From Streptomyces netropsis (GTDB lineage Bacteria > Actinomycetota > Actinomycetes > Streptomycetales > Streptomycetaceae), in contig NZ_JACHJG010000009.1 of the NCBI RefSeq assembly GCF_014203545.1, positions 186,001 through 250,000 on the forward strand: a stretch of 64,000 nt of DNA, written 5' to 3'. Positions 34,541-43,428 of this stretch are shown piece after piece (position 1 is the first letter of the stretch; every line of letters begins with the position of its first letter). The position numbers and the translations under genes were made by a program. The notes under the pieces are model-generated. The model saw only the letters and a program-made list of their open reading frames with translations. It did no database searches and had not been told where the DNA came from.

Positions 34541-35608
34541 GTGCACGGTGAATACAAGGTGCCGGGCGGCAAGCTCGTCGTCGTGGACCTGGAGGTCGAG
34601 TCCTCCCCGCAGGGGGACGTGCTGCGCGGCGTGCGGGTGGCCGGGGACTTCTTCCTGGAGCCCGACGAGGCGATCCTCGACATCGACCGAGCCCTGGAGG
34701 GCGCCCCCGCCGACACCCCCGCCCCGCAGCTCGCATCGCGCATCGACGCGGCGCTCCCCGAGGGCACGGTGATGTTCGGCTTCTCCTCGGAGGCCGTGGG
34801 CATCGCGGTGCGCCGGGCGCTGGCGCACGCCACCGACTGGCGGGACTACGACTGGGAGCTCATCCACGTCGGTCCGCAGCCCCCGGCCCTGCACATGGCT
34901 CTCGACGAGGTGCTGACGGCCGAGGTCGCGGCCGGTCGGCGGCCGCCGACGCTGCGGGTGTGGGAGTGGGGCTCCCCCGCCGTGGTCATCGGCAGCTTCC
35001 AGTCGCTGCGCAACGAGGTCGACGCGGAGGCGGCCGAGCGGCACGGCATCACGGTGGTGCGCCGGATCTCGGGCGGCGGCGCGATGTTCATCGAGCCCGG
35101 CAACACCATCACCTACTCGCTGTCCGTCCCCGACGCGCTCGTCCAGGGCCTCTCCTTCGCCGACAGCTACGCCTATCTCGACGACTGGGTGCTCGGCGCC
35201 CTGAACGACATGGGCGTCAAGGCGTGGTACCAGCCGCTCAACGACATCGCCACCGACGCCGGCAAGATCGCGGGCGCGGCGCAGAAGCGGCTCGTGGGCA
35301 CGGACGGCGCGGTGCTGCACCACGTGACCATGGCGTACGACATCGACGCCGACAAGATGCTCGACGTGCTGCGCATCGGCAAGGAGAAGCTGTCCGACAA
35401 GGGCACCAGGAGCGCCAAGAAGCGCGTCGACCCGCTGCGCCGGCAGACCGGGCTGCCACGCTCCGCCGTGATCGAGAAGATGGTCGCGTCCTTCCGGGGC
35501 CGGTACGGGCTGGCGGAGGGCACGGTCACCCCCGAGGAGATGGCGCGGGCCGAGGAGCTGGCGGCGACGAAGTTCGCCTCGGCCGAGTGGACCGCGCGCG
35601 TGCCGTAA
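34541..35608 (+). CDS. lplA: Lipoate-protein ligase with the accessory domain at the N-terminus
   Basis: 355 residues. Residues 1-95 match the small lipoate-ligase accessory domain usually found at the C-terminus (VPGGKLVVVDLEV and VAGDFFLEPDEAI). Residues about 105-350 are the catalytic domain: RVWEWGSPAVVIGSFQS, then VVRRISGGGAMFIEPGNTITYSL and GKIAGAAQKR for lipoyl-AMP binding. Order is therefore permuted relative to E. coli LplA. It would attach lipoate to E2 and GcvH proteins. The start is a GTG at 34541 with GGTGGAGG upstream. No target or lipoate-synthesis gene is nearby. Confidence 0.88.
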   Translation: MHGEYKVPGGKLVVVDLEVESSPQGDVLRGVRVAGDFFLEPDEAILDIDRALEGAPADTPAPQLASRIDAALPEGTVMFGFSSEAVGIAVRRALAHATDWRDYDWELIHVGPQPPALHMALDEVLTAEVAAGRRPPTLRVWEWGSPAVVIGSFQSLRNEVDAEAAERHGITVVRRISGGGAMFIEPGNTITYSLSVPDALVQGLSFADSYAYLDDWVLGALNDMGVKAWYQPLNDIATDAGKIAGAAQKRLVGTDGAVLHHVTMAYDIDADKMLDVLRIGKEKLSDKGTRSAKKRVDPLRRQTGLPRSAVIEKMVASFRGRYGLAEGTVTPEEMARAEELAATKFASAEWTARVP

Positions 35609-35843
35609 CAGGGGCCCGGCCCCGGACCCCGGGATCGGTGACCACGGGCCCGACGGCGAGCCACTCGGGCCCCGTGCACCTGCAACTGACATGCCGTCAC
35701 TCCTGACGACCCCCGCCGACACCCCCGCCGACACCCCCGGCGCATCGCGCGATTCGCGATACGCAACCCCGTCATTTACGCGATAGTGGACATGTCCGGC
35801 GCGTATGGGGAGGCTGCGCGGACGGTACGGGAGGAGTCCGGGG

Positions 35844-37454
35844 ATGACAGTGAATCGAACAGCGGCCGTCGTAGCGCTGACCGGAGCGGCCGTGCTGCTG
35901 GCCGGTGCGGCCTCGCCCCACCCCGGTGCCGCGGCAGGTGACTCCCGGCACGTGGTGCGCACCGACGCGGGAAGCGTGAGGGGCGTCCGCTCGGGTGACC
36001 ACCGGCTGTTCCGGGCCATCCCTTACGCGGCTCCCCCCACGGGGGAGCACCGCTGGGCGGCTCCACGGCCGGTGCGGCCGTGGAAGGGTGTCCGGGACGC
36101 CGTCGGACCCGGGCCGCTGTGCCCGCAGGTCGCCTCCGCGTATGCGAAGGTCACCAGCGTGGAGGAGGACTGTCTGGTCCTCAACGTGACCGCTCCCGCC
36201 GCCGCGCGGCGGGCTCCGGTGCTGGTCTGGATCCACGGCGACGGCACGGTGGGCGGGGGCCGCTTCTTCGATGCCCGGCGGCTCGCCGCTCGCGGCACCC
36301 TCGTCGTCACCGTCAACTACCGCCTGGGGGTCTTCGGCGGTTTCGCTCTGCCCGGCCTGAAGGACTCGGGAACGTTCGCGCTCCAGGACCAGCAGGCGGC
36401 CCTGCGGTGGGTGCGGCGCAACGCCCGGGCCTTCGGCGGCGATCCGGGCAACGTGACCGTCGCCGGTTCGTCCTTCGGTGCTGCGGCCATCACCGGGCAC
36501 CTGACGTCCCCCGGGGCCCGGGGGCTGTTCCACCGGGCCGTCCTCTCCAGCGGCGAGGGGATGATGGACATGCCGGCCGGGGCCATGGGCCCGGGAGTGC
36601 CCGCCTACCCGTTCTACAACTGGCGTACCACGCGCGAGATGCAGGAGACCGGTGTCGCGATGGCGTCGTCGCTGGGCTGCGAGGGACAGGACAGGGCCCG
36701 TGTGCTGCGGTGTCTGCGGGCCTTGCCGGCCAAGAAGGTGCTGGCGGTCCCGTACATCATGAACGCCTTCCAGGCGTTCGCCTTCGGCAACGAGGTGTTG
36801 CCGGAGCTGCCGGAAAAGGCCTTGCGGGAGGGGCGCTTCCACCGGGTGCCGGTGTTGTCGGGTGCCACCCGTGACGAGCACCGGCTGTTCGTCGGCGCGC
36901 AGTACGACGCGGTCGGCAAGCGCTTCACCGCCGCGCAGTACGACCAGGCGCTCACCACCGCCTTCGGCAGGAACGCGGGCACCGTGCGCGCCGCGTATCC
37001 GCTCAAGGACTTCCCCTCCCCCGCCCTGGCCTGGGCCACCGTCGTCACCGACCGGATGTGGGCACGCGGCATCCACGCACAGCACACGGCGCTGGGCCGG
37101 CACGTGCCCACGTACGCCTATGAGTTCGCCGACCGCGACGCCCCGATGTACCTGCCGCTGCCGGGCCGCTTCGCCTTCGGTGCCTACCACGCGTCCGACA
37201 CCCCGTACGTCTTCGAGGACGAGGCGGCACAGCCCCGCTTCAGCCCGGCTCAACTGCGGTTGTCCGACACCATCACCGACTACTGGGCGAACTTCGCCCG
37301 CACCGGCTCCCCGAACGGGCCGGGCCTTCCCCCCTGGCCGAGGTTCACGCCCACGGGGGGCGTACCGCACACGCAATCACTCGCCCCCCATCGCGTCTCC
37401 TTCGTCGACTACGCGAGGGAACACCGTCTCGGCTTCTGGCGCCGCCTGCCCTGA
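35844..37454 (+). CDS. Secreted carboxylesterase, type B (alpha/beta hydrolase)
   Basis: 536 residues with an N-terminal signal peptide (VVALTGAAVLLAGAASPHPGAAA). Type B features: GSVRGVRSGDHRLFRAIPYAAPP, EDCLVLNVTAP, VLVWIHGDG (oxyanion region), then VTVAGSSFGAAA with the nucleophile Ser in a GxSxG box read as GSSFG rather than the usual GESAG, GATRDEHRLF (acid) and FGAYHASDTPYVF (His). It hydrolyses esters outside the cell. ATG 35844 has GGAGGAG upstream. The last 78 nt overlap the 3-prime end of the convergent C-N hydrolase gene. Confidence 0.9.
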   Translation: MTVNRTAAVVALTGAAVLLAGAASPHPGAAAGDSRHVVRTDAGSVRGVRSGDHRLFRAIPYAAPPTGEHRWAAPRPVRPWKGVRDAVGPGPLCPQVASAYAKVTSVEEDCLVLNVTAPAAARRAPVLVWIHGDGTVGGGRFFDARRLAARGTLVVTVNYRLGVFGGFALPGLKDSGTFALQDQQAALRWVRRNARAFGGDPGNVTVAGSSFGAAAITGHLTSPGARGLFHRAVLSSGEGMMDMPAGAMGPGVPAYPFYNWRTTREMQETGVAMASSLGCEGQDRARVLRCLRALPAKKVLAVPYIMNAFQAFAFGNEVLPELPEKALREGRFHRVPVLSGATRDEHRLFVGAQYDAVGKRFTAAQYDQALTTAFGRNAGTVRAAYPLKDFPSPALAWATVVTDRMWARGIHAQHTALGRHVPTYAYEFADRDAPMYLPLPGRFAFGAYHASDTPYVFEDEAAQPRFSPAQLRLSDTITDYWANFARTGSPNGPGLPPWPRFTPTGGVPHTQSLAPHRVSFVDYAREHRLGFWRRLP

Positions 37455-38390
37455 AGCGCCCGGCCGTTGCCGTGCTCCCGCCCCCGGCCGTGCGGGGGAC
37501 GTGCCGAGGCGGTAGGTGATCCTGTGCGGCTTCGGTCCGGCCGGGACGTCGCACTCCAAGGGCATGCGCAGATGGGCTCTGGCATCGGCCAGTCGTTGTG
37601 GGGCGAGGCAGGCGATGAGGACCCGCTCCCGCGGCCTGGTTGCCTTCGTGATGACCTGGCCGACGGGACTGTAGACGGAACTGCCGCCGGTGAAGGCGTA
37701 GGCGCCGTGCCTGCCCACGGGGTTGGCCATGACGCTGAACATGGTGTTCTCCAGTGCGCGGGCACGGTGGTAGATCTCCGCACGGGTCTGCCGTCCGGCG
37801 GCGAACGCGCTGGGGCAGACATAGGCATGGGCGCCGTCCAGGGCGGCGGCACGTCCGTGTTCGGGGAACGAGGCGTCGTAGCAGATCCCCAGTCCGAGAA
37901 TCCATCCGTCGAGGTCCAGGCTGACGCCGCGGTGGCCCGGGGTGAAGAACGCGGCCTCCTCGCCCCACAGATGCTGTTTGCAGTAGACGACGGACGTGTG
38001 ACCCGTGGGGTCGGCCGCCAGCGTCGCGATCTTGGGGGAACGGCCGGGGTGGCCCACCGCGGCCCCGATCAGCACGAGAACCCCGGCGCCTGCCGCCGCT
38101 TCGCGCACCGGGTCCAGTCTGCCGTCCGGGACCGTCCCGCGCGGTGTCGTGGGGACCACGTGGCGGTCGGGTGCCGCGGCGATGGCCGGAAGGTCGTAGG
38201 AGGGCAGGAACAGCTCCGGCAGCACCACCAGGCTCGCGCCGCCTTCCGCGGCTCGGGTGATGTGCGCCGCGGCGGTACGGGCGTTGGCTGCCACGTCGCC
38301 GGGACTGCTGCGGGCCTGGACCACGGCGATCCACAGTGGTGCCGGAGGCAGGGGGAACGGTGGGCGGGGTACGGACCGGTTCATGGGCAT
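37377..38390 (-). CDS. Carbon-nitrogen hydrolase (nitrilase superfamily)
   Basis: 337 residues. The Glu-Lys-Cys triad is intact: LVVLPELFLP, VYCKQHLWGEE and LGLGICYDASFPE. The fold reaches about residue 275; about 60 residues of loose C-terminal sequence follow and overlap the convergent esterase gene. It cleaves an amide, nitrile or carbamoyl group; the substrate is unknown. It is the last gene of the GTP-cyclohydrolase operon and overlaps the MFS gene stop, where two ATGs (38390 and 38384) both fit; the second makes an ATGA junction. By context it may trim an amide in the pathway product. Confidence 0.88.
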   Translation of the reverse strand: MPMNRSVPRPPFPLPPAPLWIAVVQARSSPGDVAANARTAAAHITRAAEGGASLVVLPELFLPSYDLPAIAAAPDRHVVPTTPRGTVPDGRLDPVREAAAGAGVLVLIGAAVGHPGRSPKIATLAADPTGHTSVVYCKQHLWGEEAAFFTPGHRGVSLDLDGWILGLGICYDASFPEHGRAAALDGAHAYVCPSAFAAGRQTRAEIYHRARALENTMFSVMANPVGRHGAYAFTGGSSVYSPVGQVITKATRPRERVLIACLAPQRLADARAHLRMPLECDVPAGPKPHRITYRLGTSPARPGAGARQRPGASGQAAPEAETVFPRVVDEGDAMGGE

Positions 38391-39619
38391 GGCCGGGGTG
38401 CCTTCCTCGCGTGGAGCGTTCCGGCGACGGACAGCAGGGCGGCGCCACCCAGTACGAGGAACACGCCCCGGGCGCCGACGGCCAGGGCGAGGGCGGGCAC
38501 GAGCAGCTGGCCGGCGAGCACGGGGGCGCCGTTCATGGCCGCGACGATGCCGCTCGCACGGCCGAGCGCGTGGGTCGGGAGGTAGGTGAAGACCGTCATC
38601 TGGGCCGCGGTCCCCAGGCCGCTGGAGCACGCGTTGAACAGGCACCAGGCCACGACGAACACGGGGAGCAGGGGCAGGCTCATGGAGAACAGGCTCACGG
38701 TCAGGCCCGCCACGGTGAGGGTGACGGTCCATCGCAGCCGGGGGTCGCGGCGTTGGGAGACCAGGACGGTACCCAGGACGGAACCGGTGCGGGTCACGGC
38801 GAGTGCGGTGCCGACCTGCTGGGCCGAGAGGTGCCAGTCGTCCTTGAGCAGGAAGAGTGCCAGGGACCCGATGCCGGCGGAGAACAGCAGGGGCACCCTG
38901 ATCAAGGTCAGCTGGAAGACCGGGGGTGTGGCGCGCAGGACCTGCCAGCCCGCGGCGAGGTCCCGGAGGAAGCGCGGGTCGTGGGACGGGGGCGCGGGCC
39001 GGGCGGGCCGGATGCCGCACCACCAGACGATCATGGGTGCGAGCAGGGTGGCCGCATTGATCCACAGCAGTCCCAGGTAGCCGAGGCGGCCCACCGAGAC
39101 GGCGACGAGGAGCGGTCCGCTCGTCTGGCTGACGAGGAACAGGCTCCCCAGGGTTCCGCGCGCTCGCGCGGGACCCCGCGGGAACATGGTGGCCACTCCG
39201 GTCATCCAGCCCGTCTGGTAGAAGCCCGCGGCGAGCTGGTTCAGGGCGGCGAGGGAGAAGAAGAGCCACAGCGGCGCGCCCTCGGCCATCGCGATCACGA
39301 TCAAGGCGACCGCGGCTGCGAGCTGCACGGTCAGCCCGGGCATCACCAGCCTGCCGGGCCCCAGACGGTCGGCGACGACGCCCCGCAGCGGAGCCAGCAG
39401 CCAGTTGGCGGGGAACATCGCCATGAGGAGGGACATCAGCGTCAGCGAATGGGTCCGGTCGTAGACGACCAGGGGGAGCACGACGGAGTAGACGCCCTCG
39501 CCGAGGTTGTTGACGGTGTTCCCCGTGGCGAAGACGATGAACCGCCTGTCGCTCCAGGGCGAAGCCTCGGTCTTCCGCCCGGCCGGTACCGGGTCCGTCC
39601 GGTGCTGCCCGACCGTCAT
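38381..39619 (-). CDS. MFS transporter
   Basis: 412 residues with 12 predicted membrane helices. The A-motif region reads APLRGVVADRLGPGRLVMPGL between helices 2 and 3, as in MFS drug efflux and siderophore exporters. It has no extra domain. The ATG overlaps the preceding beta-propeller gene stop (ATGA) and its stop overlaps the C-N hydrolase start, so it is embedded in the operon. It is the obvious exporter or self-resistance pump for the operon product. Confidence 0.88.
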   Translation of the reverse strand: MTVGQHRTDPVPAGRKTEASPWSDRRFIVFATGNTVNNLGEGVYSVVLPLVVYDRTHSLTLMSLLMAMFPANWLLAPLRGVVADRLGPGRLVMPGLTVQLAAAVALIVIAMAEGAPLWLFFSLAALNQLAAGFYQTGWMTGVATMFPRGPARARGTLGSLFLVSQTSGPLLVAVSVGRLGYLGLLWINAATLLAPMIVWWCGIRPARPAPPSHDPRFLRDLAAGWQVLRATPPVFQLTLIRVPLLFSAGIGSLALFLLKDDWHLSAQQVGTALAVTRTGSVLGTVLVSQRRDPRLRWTVTLTVAGLTVSLFSMSLPLLPVFVVAWCLFNACSSGLGTAAQMTVFTYLPTHALGRASGIVAAMNGAPVLAGQLLVPALALAVGARGVFLVLGGAALLSVAGTLHARKAPRPCP

Positions 39620-41640
39620 GGCCGGCCCTTCACGGTCCGGCTCTCTTCGGTACGCGGCACGTGGGTACGCGGCACGTCGGTACGGACTCCGGTACCGGCA
39701 CGAGCCTCCGGCCGGGCGCTGTCGGCGCCGGTGAGGTACGGCTGCGTGGTGGGCGGGCTGGACGCCTGCCGGGGCAGGAAGTGCCGGCGAACCCGGGCGA
39801 GGGTGCCTTGGGCGGTTCCGCCGTCGAGGCGATACAGGTCGAGGTAACCGCCGCGTCCGCCCACCACCAGCAGCGGACGGCCGTCGTCGGTCTGCATGAC
39901 GGTGACCGCCTTGGCAGCGCCGGGGAGGTCCTCGACCAGTCCCGTCAGCTCGCCGGTACGCCTGTCGTAAGCCGCGATCTGCCCGCCGTAGGAGACGGCA
40001 CAGACGGTGTCACCGCACACCGCTCCGTTCTCCACCGTATTGTCGAGGAGTTCGACGAACCTGCGTCCGACGTAAGGGGTGCGGAGCGGAACCTCCTTCA
40101 GGCCGTTGGACCCGGTCAGGTAGAGGTGCTCCTCGTCGGCCCACATGCGCTTGACGTATTCCCCCAGGCTCAGCCGAAGGTTCCAGCACGGCCGTGGGGC
40201 GTCGGGGCCGAAGGCGCGGACCAGGCCGGTACGGGTCGCCAGGACCCTTTCGCCCGTGGGGAGGTAGGTGCTCGCCCATACCGGCAGACCGTCGACGTCG
40301 AGCGTGGCGATGACCTCGCCGGTCGTGGTGTCCAGCTCGATCCCGCCGCTGTCGGTGGCGATCAGGGCCCGGCCGGCGTCCGGTGAGAGGGCGATCGTGT
40401 GGGTGATCGCCGGCATGTCGGCGGTCCACAGGACCGTGTGGTCCCGGTCGGCGCGCAGCACCTTGCGGTCCCAGGTGACAGCGATCCAGCCGTGGGACAT
40501 CGCGCGGAGCCGACGGGTGAAGCCGTGGCCGGTGACATGGCGTCCGACCGTCCGCAGCAGGGGGTGGGCGGAGGAGCGGTCGAGCTCCAGGACCGCCACA
40601 CCGTCGTCCGTGGCCGCGTACAGCACATGCGGGCTGGCCGGGTCCGCCTGGAGGTCCCACACGCACTGGCGGCGGAAGGGCGCCCTCGCCCGTGCCCGGC
40701 CGTCCAAGGGGTCGGCCTTGACGACGTTGCCGTCCTGGGTCAGAACGAACAGGGAGCCGTCGTCACCGACCGCGCAGTCGCTCACCTGGTGACCGAACCC
40801 CTTGACGGCCGCCCGGTATCGCGGTGTCGGAGTGGTGTTGTCGAGAACGTGCAACACGGCGTCGAAGCCACCGACGTAGGCCGTGCTCTGGTCGGGCGAG
40901 AACGCGAACGCTTCCACGTCGTTGCGGGCGAACGGCAGCTCCCGTCGCACGCGTCCTCGGGGATCGACGATGGCCAGGCCGTGCTCGCGGTACCGGCTGT
41001 CGCCCGTACCGACGTCCTGGGTCGCCCAGAAACGGTCGTGCAGACGGTCGTAGAGCAGACGGTGGATGTTGCCGTGGTCGACGCGCACCACGGTGGGGAA
41101 GCTCAGCTCCTCCAACGAGCCGAAGTGGAGGTTGCCGAGCCGGTCTCCCACGACATGGACACCGGGCCGGTCGGTGCAGACCGACTCGATGGCCACCGGC
41201 CCGGTGAACGAGGGCAGCACCTGTTCCACCCGGAAGGAGGCGAGGTCGATGACGACCAGTTGGCGATAGCCGTTGTTGACGTACACCCGACCGCGCCAGA
41301 ACGCGATACCCCTGCTGATCTCGGGTGACGGTTCCTCGCCCTCGACAAGGTGGTCGCGGGCCGCCGTCGTGCGGGCGTCGAGGACATCGGACACGTCAAG
41401 GGTGTCGAGCGAGAGCCTGGTGATGGTGCCGTACTTGTCCTTGGTGACGACCCACCCGTCGCACACCCCCATCGTGTAGACCGGCAGGCCGCAGGCAGGG
41501 CCGGAGGGGGGCAGCACCGGGGACGAGCGGACGGGCGTGAGCTCGTCGTCGAGGAGATGGACACGTCCCGCCGTGTCCGAGGCCAGGAGTCCCGCTCCGG
41601 GCACATGGAGGATGCGGGTGAGCCTGTTGGTCAGTTCCAT
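39616..41640 (-). CDS. Beta-propeller (WD40/YVTN-like) protein
   Basis: 674 residues, built of repeated strands such as FSPDQSTAYVGGFDAVLHVLD, DDGSLFVLTQDGNVVKADPLDG and LSPDAGRALIATDSGGIELDTTTGEVIATLDVDG, spanning about residues 10-620, with a disordered C-terminal tail rich in Thr, Arg and Pro. There is no signal peptide and no catalytic motif. It overlaps the flavin-reductase-like gene by 10 nt and the MFS gene by 4 nt. As the second propeller protein of the operon it may scaffold the biosynthetic enzymes. An enzymatic role cannot be excluded. Confidence 0.82.
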   Translation of the reverse strand: MELTNRLTRILHVPGAGLLASDTAGRVHLLDDELTPVRSSPVLPPSGPACGLPVYTMGVCDGWVVTKDKYGTITRLSLDTLDVSDVLDARTTAARDHLVEGEEPSPEISRGIAFWRGRVYVNNGYRQLVVIDLASFRVEQVLPSFTGPVAIESVCTDRPGVHVVGDRLGNLHFGSLEELSFPTVVRVDHGNIHRLLYDRLHDRFWATQDVGTGDSRYREHGLAIVDPRGRVRRELPFARNDVEAFAFSPDQSTAYVGGFDAVLHVLDNTTPTPRYRAAVKGFGHQVSDCAVGDDGSLFVLTQDGNVVKADPLDGRARARAPFRRQCVWDLQADPASPHVLYAATDDGVAVLELDRSSAHPLLRTVGRHVTGHGFTRRLRAMSHGWIAVTWDRKVLRADRDHTVLWTADMPAITHTIALSPDAGRALIATDSGGIELDTTTGEVIATLDVDGLPVWASTYLPTGERVLATRTGLVRAFGPDAPRPCWNLRLSLGEYVKRMWADEEHLYLTGSNGLKEVPLRTPYVGRRFVELLDNTVENGAVCGDTVCAVSYGGQIAAYDRRTGELTGLVEDLPGAAKAVTVMQTDDGRPLLVVGGRGGYLDLYRLDGGTAQGTLARVRRHFLPRQASSPPTTQPYLTGADSARPEARAGTGVRTDVPRTHVPRTEESRTVKGRP

Positions 41641-42461
41641 GAGGGGTGCTCCTGGAGTTCGTGACTGCCGTGACCGTGGTGAGGGACGGGGGGAACGAGC
41701 CGTGCGAATCCCGGCTCGGCGCCCGCGCGGTCGACCCGGATCCGGGCGCCGTCGAGCGGGTGGGGCACCTCCGGCCCGTTCAGGGGGATCCGCGCGTGCA
41801 GATCGCCGTAGCGGGTGGAGGGGAAGTCGCCCAGCGGCACGTCACCGGCCGGTGCCATCAGGGTGACCCGCCACAGATCCGGCCCCCTGGCGGCCGGCCC
41901 GGAGGCGCACACCGTGAGCAGGCGGCCGGGCAGTGTCCGTACGGCCACGACGACGCGGCACCGATGTGCGGGCGCGCCGAGGCCGAACATCTCGCCGTGC
42001 TTGACCAACGGCCGGCGGGGAACGGGCGGCAGGTGCGCCGCGACGGCCTCGGCGATGAACAGCCGGTGCACCGGCAGAGCGATCGTCCGGCGCAGCCGGC
42101 ACTCGAGCGCCAGTACGCCGCCCCGCACCCACGGGACGGTGGTGACGTCGGGCGGGCCCAGGTCGAGGAGAGCCGACGTGGTCTTGTCCACCTCCTCGAC
42201 GGAGAAGCTGCCGACGAAGTCGGCGAGCGAGGCCTGCTCCTCGGAACACAGCGTGAGGGAGAATCCGCCGCTCGCCTCGATGAGCTCGCGCGTCACCGCA
42301 CCGGGGCCGAGTGCGACAGCCACGTAGAGCGGGGCCTTGTTCACGAAGGAGGCCCACTCGGCGGCCATCACGTTCACGCCCCGCTCGCCGTTCGCCGTGG
42401 CGACCAGGCCGACCGTGCCGGTCAGCATCCTCCACAGGTCCGGCGGGAGTTCACTGGGCAT
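41631..42461 (-). CDS. Flavin-reductase-fold protein (FMN-binding split barrel)
   Basis: 276 residues. Residues 1 to about 165 follow the DIM6/NTAB flavin-reductase domain: LTGTVGLVATANGERGVNVMAAEWASFVNKAPLYVAVALG, then SGGFSLTLCSEEQASLADFVGSFS and the VLALECRLRRTIALPVHRLFIAEAV strand pair. About 110 C-terminal residues have no match I recognise. It may bind FMN and supply reduced flavin, or itself perform redox chemistry. It overlaps genes on both sides (11 nt and 10 nt), so it is a core member of the operon. Confidence 0.8.
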   Translation of the reverse strand: MPSELPPDLWRMLTGTVGLVATANGERGVNVMAAEWASFVNKAPLYVAVALGPGAVTRELIEASGGFSLTLCSEEQASLADFVGSFSVEEVDKTTSALLDLGPPDVTTVPWVRGGVLALECRLRRTIALPVHRLFIAEAVAAHLPPVPRRPLVKHGEMFGLGAPAHRCRVVVAVRTLPGRLLTVCASGPAARGPDLWRVTLMAPAGDVPLGDFPSTRYGDLHARIPLNGPEVPHPLDGARIRVDRAGAEPGFARLVPPVPHHGHGSHELQEHPSWN

Positions 42462-43428
42462 CCGACGGTCCTTTCCGGTCGTCGGTGGTCGTCAGGGCCA
42501 CCCGGAAGCCGATGGGGTAGAGCGGGCTGGGGAACGCGCCGTGGCGGCGCCGGGTGCGGGCCAGATCGCCGAAGCGCGCGAAACTGCCCCCGCGGGTCAC
42601 TCGGTAGCGGCCGAGCGTCCGGCTCAGGTGATCGTCGACGACCACCCCGCCGGGGTAGGGGGCGTAGTCGTCGGAGGTGAGTTCCTCGACGTTGCCGGCC
42701 ATGTCCCACACGCCGAACGGCGACCGGCCCCGGGGGTAGACCCCGACGGGTGTCGTGGTGTGCGGGCCCGACTCGCGGGTGTTGGCCAGCTCCGCCCTGA
42801 ACTCCTCCCCCCAGGGGTACTCCCACCCCTGGGGGCCCTTGGCGGCGTATTCCCACTCGGCCTCGGTGGGCAGCCGGAACGCCCTGCCCGAGATCTCCCC
42901 GAGCCAGGACAGATACGCTTGCGCGTCCTCGGGCGTCACCCCGCACACGGGGTGGTTGCCCGACTGCCACGGGTAGGCCCCGAGCTGCCAGGTGGCCGGG
43001 CGGCGCGGGTAGCCGCGGTCGAGGAGGAAACACAGGTACTGGTGGTTCGTGACGGGGTAGGCCCCGATGGCGAAGTCCCCCAGTGTCACGGGGTGTTCGG
43101 GAGCCTCCTTGGCGATCCACGGTTCCTCGACACCGACATGCGCCCACGCCCGGGCCACGGCCGCCACGCGTTCCTCCGCCAGCCCGATGGTGGTCCGCCC
43201 GCCGCGGACCGTGAGAACGGCCGGGACGGGCGGCGTTCGGGGGTCGCCCACCACGCCCAGCAGCGTCGCCGCGATCAGCCGCTGCTCCAGGGACGAGCGG
43301 GGTCCTTCCACCGTTTCCAGCAGGCGCCGGGCGCAGACGCCGTCCTGCCGTGCGGCGTCGGCCAGGGCCGTGGGGAGGGTGGTGAGCGGTGCCTCGACCG
43401 TGAAGTGGGCGTCGTCCGTGGTACTCAT
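42451..43428 (-). CDS. Formylglycine-generating-enzyme-fold (SUMF1-like) protein lacking the catalytic cysteines
   Basis: 325 residues. After about 105 N-terminal residues of helices, the FGE-sulfatase domain begins: VTLGDFAIGAYPVTNHQYLCFLLDRG, HPVCGVTPEDAQAYLSWLGEISGRAFRLPTEAEWEYAAKG, then SPFGVWDMAGNVEEL and VTRGGSFARFGDLARTRRR, closing with IGFRVAL. In true FGE the stretch after RGGS carries two copper-binding cysteines; here neither is present, so it cannot be a classical formylglycine enzyme. Related folds occur in EgtB and in the toxoflavin cluster. ATG 43428 overlaps the WD40 gene stop. Probable role in biosynthesis, chemistry unknown. Confidence 0.87.
   Translation of the reverse strand: MSTTDDAHFTVEAPLTTLPTALADAARQDGVCARRLLETVEGPRSSLEQRLIAATLLGVVGDPRTPPVPAVLTVRGGRTTIGLAEERVAAVARAWAHVGVEEPWIAKEAPEHPVTLGDFAIGAYPVTNHQYLCFLLDRGYPRRPATWQLGAYPWQSGNHPVCGVTPEDAQAYLSWLGEISGRAFRLPTEAEWEYAAKGPQGWEYPWGEEFRAELANTRESGPHTTTPVGVYPRGRSPFGVWDMAGNVEELTSDDYAPYPGGVVVDDHLSRTLGRYRVTRGGSFARFGDLARTRRRHGAFPSPLYPIGFRVALTTTDDRKGPSDAQ

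Noticed and set aside
36080..36874. Alternative plus-strand frame inside the esterase gene
   Set aside because: The esterase frame contains all family motifs and a signal peptide; the alternative has none.
42451..43428. Assignment as an active formylglycine-generating enzyme
   Set aside because: The two copper-binding cysteines are missing and no sulfatase gene is nearby.
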